NCBI GenBank assembly: GCA_030706265.1
Contig: JAUZOX010000107.1
Span: 1-7,836, forward strand
Source of the DNA: Bacteroidota bacterium
Lineage (GTDB): Bacteria > Bacteroidota > Bacteroidia > Bacteroidales > Cfx3-03
Direction of reading: 5' to 3'
DNA length: 7,836 bases
Positions 1 to 4,834 of this stretch are shown in pieces (position 1 is the stretch's first letter; each line of letters starts with the position of its first letter). The notes under the pieces are model-generated. The model had not been told where the DNA came from, searched no databases, and worked only from the letters and a program-made list of their open reading frames with translations. The translations under genes were made by a program, and so were the position numbers.

Positions 1-645
1 GACAAATGTTCCGATATAGCCAAGTTTATAGCTGATGCTGATTACGCCATCTTTTTTATCTGCTTCATGCTGATAAATCTGTGTCAATGGGTAGATGCTG
101 CCTATAAAAAGACTGGCAACGCTCATGCAAATGATGTTGTTTACGGTGAAGAACTGCGCTAAAGGGGTATTTGTTATGGCTGAAGCAGTCATCAGGTAAA
201 CAAAAGCACCCTGGAAAATGAAGACCGTTAAAAAACCAATGACAGCATATTTTTTTAATCTCAGCTTCCGGTAACTATAGGCACGAGAGACAAGAATGAA
301 TATCAAAACCAGAAGGGAAAAGTAAACCGAAACGAAGAGGGCTGTAACAACACCTGCAATATCCATCTCAAGGGTGACATAAAAGAGGTTCTTGTTGACT
401 TTAGGGGGATGCTTCATACTGCCAATACTGGTTTCATCCTTGTCCTGGTAACTGTTATAACCATTGCTTGAAGGGAAAATCAGCAGATGTAAGATAGCAA
501 AAGCAATGATGGTGTGGTTCCAGTCGACAGGATTTGACTGACTTAAGGCAAATAGGAAAACCGGTAACAAGAAGAATGAAAACGGCAATCTAAGATGCTT
601 GAACGTGCTGTTATTTAAAATATTAGCAAAGTAGATTTTTTTCAT
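1..645 (-). CDS. UbiA-family prenyltransferase, divergent, N-terminal 215 residues (runs off the left edge)
   Basis: This is an open frame of 215 codons from ATG at 645-643 to the first base of the window with no stop, so the C-terminus is missing. The protein is very hydrophobic, with several membrane segments (about residues 22-36, 44-58, 92-120, 133-153 and 168-188). UbiA enzymes are membrane proteins that transfer prenyl chains to aromatic or other acceptors using Mg2+ held by two Asp-rich motifs. The first motif reads NSYQDKDE (N64, D68, D70) and the second reads QHEADKKDG (E194, D196, D199) followed by ISYKLG. Both depart from the textbook NDxxDxxxD and DxxxD patterns, and the leading Asp is replaced in each. 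Family assignment is fairly secure, but the substrate cannot be told. Full-length relatives are near 280-300 residues. The ATG follows an A-rich leader with no strong ribosome binding site. No partner gene is visible in the window. Confidence 0.8.
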   Translation of the reverse strand, partial: MKKIYFANILNNSTFKHLRLPFSFFLLPVFLFALSQSNPVDWNHTIIAFAILHLLIFPSSNGYNSYQDKDETSIGSMKHPPKVNKNLFYVTLEMDIAGVVTALFVSVYFSLLVLIFILVSRAYSYRKLRLKKYAVIGFLTVFIFQGAFVYLMTASAITNTPLAQFFTVNNIICMSVASLFIGSIYPLTQIYQHEADKKDGVISISYKLGYIGTFV

Positions 646-851
646 TTCTACGGATAAAGCTATCAGTAAATAATTGAATTTGAAATGCTAAGCTATTATA
701 TTATAACAAAGTATTTGAGTTATTGTTTTCATTTGATACCTGGTTCTAATTTATTTCAGCTATATATGAAAATTAACGGAGACCCGTTTTACTATTCACC
801 TGAATATAATATGTCTGTAGCTCAACAGCATTAAAAAGTTTATTTTGAGGA
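646..851. other. Intergenic, divergent between the UbiA-family gene and the riboswitch transcript
   Basis: No open frame of convincing quality is visible on either strand. The region is A+T-rich and must hold the minus-strand promoter of the UbiA-family gene, for which I see no clear TAnnTTTG box, and sequences upstream of the plus-strand riboswitch promoter. A short tRNA-like string near 812-824 (TGTAGCTCAACAG) has no cloverleaf around it. Confidence 0.5.
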
Positions 852-881
852 TTGCTTTTTTATAAAGAGACACTATTATTG
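852..881 (+). promoter_or_regulatory. Putative promoter of the riboswitch/ATPase transcript
   Basis: A TTG at 852-854 is followed 19 bases later by TATTATTG at 874-881, one mismatch from the Bacteroidota -7 consensus TAnnTTTG. The spacing fits that promoter class. Transcription would begin around 887-890, about 10 bases before the first paired base of the riboswitch aptamer, which supports the call. It rests on motif match and position only. Confidence 0.4.
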
Positions 882-898
882 TACTGAAACACAAAACA

Positions 899-1034
899 GT
901 TAAGGGGGAGTAGTTACAATAGTAAGGTCAACATACCAGTAAGAAATCACCTGGCTTTGCATCCCAAAATATCAGGAAACGAGACTTTTAACATAATTCA
1001 GGGTTTATCGGGATTGTGTTAAAGGTCTTTTTTT
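899..1034 (+). promoter_or_regulatory. yybP-ykoY-type (Mn2+) riboswitch with transcription terminator platform
   Basis: The stretch carries the conserved strings of the yybP-ykoY aptamer in the right order: GGGGAGTAG (905-913, loop L1), a small hairpin TTAC-aata-GTAA (914-925), GTCAACATAC (927-936, containing the L3 CATAC) and ACGAGAC (979-985) at the 3' side. P1 forms between GTTAAGG (899-905) and TTTTAAC (986-992), with two G-U pairs. The TTTTAAC strand is also the left arm of a strong terminator at 983-1034, so P1 and the terminator exclude each other. Known members of this family sense Mn2+ and often sit before P-type cation ATPases or Mn exporters. Here ligand binding would stabilise P1 and allow read-through, an ON switch. 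The next gene, starting at 1069, is a P-type ATPase remnant, which independently agrees with the call. No covariance search was run. Confidence 0.78.
983..1034 (+). terminator. Intrinsic terminator of the riboswitch
   Basis: A 15-bp stem joins 983-997 to 1013-1027, with 13 Watson-Crick pairs and two G-U pairs around a 15-base loop. Seven T residues (1028-1034) follow directly. The left arm overlaps the 3' strand of riboswitch P1 (986-992), so this is best read as the regulated terminator rather than the end of an upstream gene. No plus-strand gene lies before it. Confidence 0.8.
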
Positions 1035-1068
1035 ACAGAAAACAATAATTTTTAAAGAGGACATCTTA

Positions 1069-1270
1069 ATGATAGATTTTTTTGAAACCAGAGAAGAATA
1101 AATTAGCCGACTCAATACAAGTTCATCTGTAGGATTGACAAATCAAGAAGCGGCACAAAAGAAAACTCTATATGGTAGAAACACACTCACAAAAGAAAAG
1201 ACAGAATCATTAGCAAAGCGGATTTAGGGAGCAACTGAAAAGTAAGCTCTGGTGTAATATCGAAACATCT
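1069..1270 (+). pseudogene. P-type cation-transporting ATPase, N-terminal remnant
   Basis: From ATG 1069 the frame reads MIDFFETREE, a TAA stop at 1099, then ISRLNTSSSVGLTNQEAAQ and KKTLYGRNTLTKEKTESLAK, then TAG at 1225. A shift to the next frame at about 1229 restores EQLKSKLW. The segment GLTNQEAAQ-x5-YGRNTL followed by a Lys/Glu-rich stretch and EQLKS is the cation-ATPase N-terminal domain that opens Ca2+/Mn2+-type P-type ATPases (normally around 850-900 residues). The phosphorylation motif DKTGT, the transmembrane segments and everything else are gone. At least one in-frame stop, one frame change and a large 3' deletion make it a pseudogene. A good leader, AAAGAGGA at about 1054-1061, remains, and a Mn2+-type riboswitch lies just upstream. 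The last part (from about 1220) overlaps sequence also seen, decayed, at 4399-4463, so the exact end is uncertain. Confidence 0.72.
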
Positions 1271-1284
1271 AAAAGATCCTCAAA

Positions 1285-1397
1285 ACCTGGCGTGAACCTG
1301 GCGTAAAACAAAAAACCACTTACCGTTTTATCTGTAAGTGGTTGATCTTTTGGGTGGTCCCACCTGGGCTTGAACCAGGGACCTACTGATTATGAGT
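1285..1397 (-). repeat. Left att-type direct repeat: tRNA 3' half plus terminator
   Basis: This block aligns without gaps to 4464-4576 at a constant offset of 3179 bp. By hand count there are 7 mismatches in 113 positions, five of them in the first 25 bases. It contains a pair of ACCTGGCGT motifs (1285-1293, 1296-1304), a copy of the tRNA terminator (stem 1314-1323/1334-1343) and the 3' half of the CAT-anticodon tRNA (1355-1397, through the anticodon). The match stops abruptly at 1397, where the intact tRNA continues into its anticodon stem and D arm. The fragment cannot fold as a tRNA and is the duplicated target left by integration. Confidence 0.85.
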
Positions 1398-1499
1398 GTT
1401 ATAAATCGAGTTTCTGGTGATTCTACTGGTTTGTATACCTTTTCATTTTCAGTTATTTCTCTTTTTCGTTTATCATAGATTATCACTGATTTGACCAAA

Positions 1500-1520
1500 A
1501 CCTAGCGTAAAACCTAGCGT
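1500..1520. repeat. Paired ACCTAGCGT motifs, possible recombinase arm sites
   Basis: ACCTAGCGT occurs at 1500-1508 and again at 1512-1520, between the left att repeat and the integrase remnant. Related pairs occur at 1285-1293/1296-1304 (ACCTGGCGT twice) and 4464-4472/4475-4483 (ACCTAGCTT, ACCTGGCAG). Unit spacing is 11-12 bases, about one helical turn, as expected for arm-type binding sites of a tyrosine recombinase. The role is inferred. Confidence 0.45.
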
Positions 1521-1547
1521 GTTTTTTAAAGTAGGAAGGAATTGATT

Positions 1548-1733
1548 TTAAATGTTCTTTGCTTTCAAACAGGCTAAGTAATATTCGATAATGAGAGAAT
1601 TGGTGTGGCCAAGCATATCACAAATTTCATCCCTTGGTTCATCATACACTTTTTTATATCGGAAAGTCATACAAGGGGTTTCGTTTGGAGTTCGTTTCTT
1701 CATCGAGCAAAGAAAATTATTTTTACCAATCAT
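1548..1733 (-). pseudogene. Tyrosine recombinase (integrase), C-terminal remnant
   Basis: The 61-codon open frame ends in ICDMLGHTNSLIIEYYLACL. This matches the end of tyrosine recombinases, where LGH supplies the second catalytic His (H43) and the nucleophilic Tyr follows nine residues later (Y52). The upstream catalytic Arg, Lys and HxxR motifs and the N-terminal core- and arm-binding domains are absent. A complete integrase would need 300-400 residues. The gene would be read leftward toward the left att repeat, the normal arrangement for an integrase beside its attachment site. The ATG at 1733-1731 is probably just an internal Met. The remnant explains how the element entered the tRNA gene and why it is now likely immobile. 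The fragment is short, so the family call rests mainly on the LGH-x8-Y pattern plus context. Confidence 0.6.
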
Positions 1734-2228
1734 TGAGTTAAGATACCAGTATCGTAAATATGTGTTATGTTAAAAAAATCAGGTTGTAAATAAGTCTTTC
1801 CTTCATTGAATGTTAAAAAGCAGTTGGACAGTTTAATGACCTCCGAATAGAATTGCTTTGATTCGTCCATAATATTATTTATACCTGATCTTGAATTAAT
1901 ATTTTGAATGGGTAAAAGCTATGTTCCAACCAAAATCATTTAGAATTAAATGAAGTTAGATCACCATTTCAGAGACGATTTCAGATCGGTTAAATTCTTT
2001 TGTAAATCAAAATACCCAAACATATACTATTTTAATGCAGGAAAATAACCTAAAAAATCTTGTCCCACGTGTCCCAAAATAGGCCAAATAAAAATATATG
2101 TGCGATTCATCCAAAAAAGAGGGGGGTTCATACAATAACTCGTGTATAATTGTAAATTTTTCAAATTTATGATATATCTTTAAAGCAGTTATTTATTATT
2201 TTATACTATAAACTTAAATCTTAAACAA
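1734..2228. other. Non-coding stretch inside the element, upstream of the protease gene
   Basis: This 495-bp A+T-rich stretch carries no gene I can support. The minus strand has a 46-codon frame starting at ATG 1870 (MDESKQFYSEV...) whose TGA overlaps the ATG at 1733. It matches nothing I recognise and may be decayed sequence from the lost part of the integrase region. A tandem TGTCCCA pair lies at 2061-2076. The last 80 bases should contain the protease promoter. Confidence 0.5.
2150..2182 (+). promoter_or_regulatory. Weak candidate promoter for the C10 protease gene
   Basis: TTG at 2150-2152 and TATCTTTA at 2175-2182 resemble the Bacteroidota -33 and -7 boxes, with one mismatch in the -7 and a 22-base spacing that is slightly long. 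The start codon lies 46 bases downstream, leaving a plausible A+T-rich leader. The match is weak in such A+T-rich DNA. Confidence 0.25.
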
Positions 2229-3554
2229 ATGAAGAAAGTATCAATTACAACTTTTTTAATTTTTCTATCATTGATTTTTGTTTTTAATTTTCAGTCGTGT
2301 AAACAAGAATCTTTAAAAGAGACATATGTAGCAACTATTGTTTCAAATTACAATTATCAAAAAGACACGCTTTTTGCCCCATTAAATGTAGCAGTCGAAA
2401 TTGCATCAAATATTAATAAAAGCAATGTAGTTTCGAAAATAGTTGGAAAAACAAATATGAAATCTTTAAAACATCGCGGAAAAAAAACCGTTAAAAACTA
2501 TTATACAATTACTGATAAAGAAAAGAAAAACCCATATTTTTATGTTGTTAATTATGATGGTGGAGGATATTCAATTATTTCTGCTGATAAAAGATTAATG
2601 CCGATTTTAGCTTATGGTGATAATGGGTATTTCAATGTTGATTCTTTACCATTTGGAGTGGCAAAATGGTTAGAAGCTAGTGCATCATTAATTCAATATT
2701 CACGTACAACAGGTCTTAAACAATCTTCAACAGTGGCATATCAATGGAGTAGTATGTCATGTGATCAGGATCTAGTATCATACCATAGTCCATCAGGAGG
2801 TTCTTTAAAAAGCACTCAATTCTATGAGTGTCCACCGCCACCACCACCTGCAAATTCAGAAACTACGGTTACAGTTGGACCACTTTTAAATACTACATGG
2901 TACCAAGATTGTAATTATAATTCGTACTGTCCAAATTTAAGTGGCGGCCCATGTGGTCACGCCTATACAGGATGTTCCACAACGGCCTTAGCTCAAGTAA
3001 TGGCTTATTGGAAATACCCAACCACATATAATGGGAATACAATAAATTGGAATTCAATGTCGTTAACAACTGGGAATGATGAAGTTTCCAAACTAATGGG
3101 ATACATTTTCCCGTTAGTCATAAGTAGCTATGACGCAGGTGGTTCATCATGTACAAATGACTACAACATTAGAGATGCTCTTGTGGACAATTTTCATTAT
3201 AGTTCCGCTGCCTTAGCAGGATGGGTAAATTTAATAAAATACAATGGAGGTTATGATTATGATAAAGTGCGATCAAGTATTGCGAATCTACAACCAGTAA
3301 TTTTGGGAGGATTTTCTTCGGACTGGTCCATTTTAGGGATTCCAATTGTAGATGATGGACATACATGGGTTTGCGATGGATATATGCAAACGACTTATTA
3401 TACCAATGGTATAGAGTCTTCCCAATATTTGTTATTTCACATGAATTGGGGATGGGGTGGTTCTTATGATAATTGGTACTATTTTAATGATTGGAACAAT
3501 CCGAATGGTGATTTTAAATATTATAATGACATGATTTACAATATTCATCCATAA
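2229..3554 (+). CDS. Lipoprotein C10-family cysteine protease (streptopain type) with Spi prodomain
   Basis: The 441-residue protein begins with a lysine-rich, hydrophobic signal ending in a lipobox-like FQSC (Cys24), so it is likely exported and lipid-anchored. Residues about 45-165 resemble the Spi propeptide/inhibitor domain that keeps C10 enzymes latent, including YFYVVNYDGGGYSIISADKR and PILAYGDNGYF. A six-proline linker (202-207) leads to the peptidase domain. It shows the catalytic Cys in GCSTTALAQVMAYWKYP (Cys249), the catalytic His in DDGHTWVCDGY (His378) and the conserved NWGWGG (406-411) near the C-terminus. All catalytic elements are present, so the enzyme should be active after removal of the prodomain. 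Known relatives include streptopain (SpeB) and the Bacteroides Bfp proteases. Several extra cysteines (residues 228, 234, 242) before the nucleophile are unusual. The gene lies inside a tRNA-integrated element, is A+T-rich, and is followed 38 bp later by a small lipoprotein gene. Confidence 0.9.
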   Translation: MKKVSITTFLIFLSLIFVFNFQSCKQESLKETYVATIVSNYNYQKDTLFAPLNVAVEIASNINKSNVVSKIVGKTNMKSLKHRGKKTVKNYYTITDKEKKNPYFYVVNYDGGGYSIISADKRLMPILAYGDNGYFNVDSLPFGVAKWLEASASLIQYSRTTGLKQSSTVAYQWSSMSCDQDLVSYHSPSGGSLKSTQFYECPPPPPPANSETTVTVGPLLNTTWYQDCNYNSYCPNLSGGPCGHAYTGCSTTALAQVMAYWKYPTTYNGNTINWNSMSLTTGNDEVSKLMGYIFPLVISSYDAGGSSCTNDYNIRDALVDNFHYSSAALAGWVNLIKYNGGYDYDKVRSSIANLQPVILGGFSSDWSILGIPIVDDGHTWVCDGYMQTTYYTNGIESSQYLLFHMNWGWGGSYDNWYYFNDWNNPNGDFKYYNDMIYNIHP

Positions 3555-3592
3555 TAACTTACTTAATGTAAATGATTTTTTAAAATAAAATT

Positions 3593-4051
3593 ATGAAAAA
3601 AATATTGATTGTTCTGATATCAGCCACATTATTAAATAGTTCATGCATTAAAGATAATGGTAAGAGCTTGACTGACAGTACTTATATGGAAATATCCTAT
3701 CAAGACAAATCAGGAAATGATTTATTGAATTCACAAACCCAAGGGTATTTTGATGCCAGCAATATTCATGTTTTTAAAATGGTTGATGGCATAAAAAAAG
3801 AAGTTAACAGACCAATGGCTGATTATCCCCACGATTTTCTAATTTTCAAGGACGAAACTATAAATAGATACTATATAAGAGTATTCCTTGATAATCCAAC
3901 TTACTTACAATTGAGCCAAAATACAATGGATACTTTGACATGTGAAATTTATAAATCTCATGGAAACAGAGGAATAAAGAATTTTTATTACAATGGAAAA
4001 CTATACTGGGATGATGTAAGTAAACCTCAAAGGATAACTATAATTAAATAG
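3593..4051 (+). CDS. Small putative lipoprotein of unknown function, second gene of the protease operon
   Basis: The 152-residue protein has a short signal with lipobox-like NSSC (Cys18), predicting a lipid-anchored envelope protein. The rest is rich in beta-prone and aromatic residues (MEISYQDKSG, YYIRVFLDN, KNFYYNGKLYWDD) and has no catalytic motif I recognise. It looks like small Bacteroidota lipoproteins ending in a YNGKLYWDD...RITIIK-type segment, whose function I do not know. It follows the C10 protease on the same strand with a 38-bp gap and no terminator between them, so the two are probably co-transcribed. In Bacteroides some C10 protease genes are linked to small beta-barrel inhibitors. 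A role as cognate inhibitor or partner is a reasonable guess here, with no sequence proof. It starts at the first ATG after an A-rich leader. Confidence 0.75.
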   Translation: MKKILIVLISATLLNSSCIKDNGKSLTDSTYMEISYQDKSGNDLLNSQTQGYFDASNIHVFKMVDGIKKEVNRPMADYPHDFLIFKDETINRYYIRVFLDNPTYLQLSQNTMDTLTCEIYKSHGNRGIKNFYYNGKLYWDDVSKPQRITIIK

Positions 4052-4463
4052 TTAAGAAAAGAAGTCAACTAACTTTAGGGGAGTTTTGAGATTTTTGAAG
4101 GCTGAAACTATTAATAATTAGGGTTAGTGTTTTAAAGGGGCGAGTCAGAAAGGGAATTTTAGCTCAAATTGATTCCCCCTTTATTACTTCAATGAAAGAA
4201 AATCAAGAGGCGTTTATAGTCTCGGAGTGTTCTATGAGCGAGTGTGTTCGGGTAAAACTCTAAAGTTGTATTAAAGCTGAGCTTGGTCCCCAAAGAGCCG
4301 ACTTACAGGGAGTTGGTTTCAAACCCCCTTATGCTGCATTTGTTGAGGGCCCGTGTAGTTAACGATATGAAAAAGGTCTTAATAAAAGGATCAGATATTG
4401 ATTCAAGAGACGACTGAAAAGGAAAGGATAAATAAATGTCGTAATATCTTAAAATTCATTATA
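4052..4463. other. Non-coding right end of the element
   Basis: This 412-bp stretch holds a probable terminator (4149-4189) and no supported gene. A plus-strand frame open from 4256 to 4417 reads well in places (for example VPKEPTYRELVSNPLML) but has its only ATG at 4331 and matches no family I know. It could be a decayed coding remnant. From about 4399 onward the sequence weakly resembles 1220-1284, extending the direct repeat in decayed form. Confidence 0.45.
4149..4189 (+). terminator. Probable terminator after the small lipoprotein
   Basis: AAAGGGAAT (4149-4157) can pair with ATTCCCCCTTT (4172-4182) with a two-base bulge and a 14-base loop, followed by a mediocre T-containing tail. It lies about 100 bp after the lipoprotein stop codon, consistent with ending a protease-lipoprotein transcript. 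Confidence 0.4.
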
Positions 4464-4576
4464 ACCTAGCTTAAACCTGGCAGAAAACAAAAAACCACTT
4501 ACCGTTTTATCTGTAAGTGGTTGATTTATTGGGTGGTCCCACCTGGGCTTGAACCAGGGACCTACTGATTATGAGT
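4464..4576 (-). repeat. Right att-type direct repeat, overlapping the intact tRNA
   Basis: This is the partner of the left repeat at 1285-1397. It contains the motif pair ACCTAGCTT and ACCTGGCAG (4464-4483), the tRNA terminator and the tRNA 3' half through the anticodon. Identity over the tRNA part (4531-4576) is complete, while the outer 25 bases have diverged more. Because the tRNA is whole here, the element's right end abuts the tRNA 3' side. Confidence 0.85.
4484..4522 (-). terminator. Intrinsic terminator of the tRNA transcript
   Basis: A perfect 10-bp stem (4493-4502 with 4513-4522) has a 10-base loop. On the minus strand it is followed by a T-rich run (complement of 4484-4494), broken by a single G. 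It starts 11 bases after the tRNA discriminator base. A duplicate with the same stem lies at 1305-1343. Confidence 0.8.
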
Positions 4577-4607
4577 CAGTTGCTCTAACCAACTGAGCTA
4601 TAGGACC
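4534..4607 (-). tRNA. tRNA with CAT anticodon (tRNA-Met, or lysidine-type tRNA-Ile)
   Basis: The minus strand folds as a complete cloverleaf. The acceptor stem GGTCCTA pairs with TGGGACC with one G-U, and the D arm reads AGCTCAGTTGGTTAGAGC. A 5-bp anticodon stem ACTGA/TCAGT encloses the loop CTCATAA (anticodon CAT), and the T arm reads CCTGG-TTCAAGC-CCAGG. The discriminator is A and the next bases are CCC, so CCA is not encoded. It is not an initiator, since it lacks the C1-A72 mismatch pattern and the run of three G-C pairs in the anticodon stem. Elongator tRNA-Met and the CAT tRNA-Ile cannot be separated with certainty by eye. Its 3' half is the insertion target of the neighbouring element. 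Confidence 0.93.
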
Positions 4608-4632
4608 AAGACATTGCTGTCTTATGTGAATG

Positions 4633-4640
4633 CAAAAATA
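4633..4640 (-). promoter_or_regulatory. -7 box of the tRNA promoter
   Basis: The minus strand reads TATTTTTG, a full match to the Bacteroidota TAnnTTTG -7 consensus. It would start transcription around 4626-4628, roughly 20 bases before the tRNA 5' end. No convincing -33 box is seen at the usual distance. Confidence 0.5.
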
Positions 4641-4743
4641 CAAAAAAATCGAAGATTCCTATTATCTAAAGTGTGGATTTTAGTGTTTATCCTATATTAT
4701 TTAAAATTCCGTGGTTTGATGCTATTGTGTTAATTTATTGCAA

Positions 4744-4787
4744 ATACCGGCATTGAATTTCCAATCCGGTATCCCCTCAATCGGGGA
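4744..4787 (+). promoter_or_regulatory. Two adjacent hairpins upstream of the HAD gene promoter
   Basis: The first hairpin pairs ATACCGG (4744-4750) with CCGGTAT (4766-4772), extended after a one-base bulge by ATTG/CAAT around a six-base loop. The second begins where it ends, pairing CCCC (4773-4776) with GGGG (4783-4786) around six bases. Both lie just upstream of the -7 box at 4804-4811, so they are in DNA rather than in the HAD mRNA leader, unless an upstream start exists. Operator or old terminator roles are possible. Confidence 0.4.
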
Positions 4788-4803
4788 ATTGCATTAAAAA
4801 CCA

Positions 4804-4811
4804 TAACTTTG
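4804..4811 (+). promoter_or_regulatory. -7 box of the HAD phosphatase promoter
   Basis: TAACTTTG is a full match to TAnnTTTG and lies 23 bases before the start codon, giving a short leader that contains AAGGATAAAGG. A TTG at 4789-4791 is too close to be the usual -33 box, so the promoter may need an activator or use a weak -33 element within the preceding hairpins. Confidence 0.5.
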
Positions 4812-4834
4812 CAAAATAAGGATAAAGGTTATTT

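Larger units (their letters stand above)
1355..4533. mobile_element. Degenerate integrative element inserted in a tRNA gene (about 3.2 kb)
   Basis: The element is bounded by the duplicated tRNA 3' half on the left and the intact tRNA on the right, 3179 bp between equivalent points. Site-specific tyrosine recombinases commonly insert into tRNA 3' halves and regenerate an intact tRNA at one end, as seen here. The recombinase remnant sits just inside the left end. Cargo is a C10 protease and a small lipoprotein, both visibly richer in A+T than the flanking HAD and response-regulator genes. No relaxase, replication or phage structural gene is present, so the element is a cut-down remnant or a satellite that depends on helpers. 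The exact crossover point within the repeat cannot be fixed from sequence. Confidence 0.65.

Noticed and set aside
812..824. TGTAGCTCAACAG resembling a tRNA D arm
   Set aside because: No acceptor stem, anticodon arm or T arm can be built around it.
1355..1397. Possible second tRNA gene at the left repeat
   Set aside because: The 5' half is absent and the following bases do not complete the anticodon stem or D arm, so it cannot give a tRNA.
1730..1870. 46-codon minus-strand frame (MDESKQFYSEV...) whose stop overlaps the ATG of the integrase remnant
   Set aside because: Short, unrecognised, and within A+T-rich decayed DNA. The ATGA overlap is most likely accidental, because the downstream ATG is an internal Met of a truncated integrase.
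2061..2076. Tandem TGTCCCA pair with CACGTG at the junction
   Set aside because: Only two 7-bp units, with no link to a gene or element end that I can show.
4256..4417. Plus-strand frame of about 53 codons reading VPKEPTYRELVSNPLML in part
   Set aside because: No start before 4331, no recognisable family, and it enters the decayed direct-repeat zone. It may be a gene fragment but cannot be supported as a gene.
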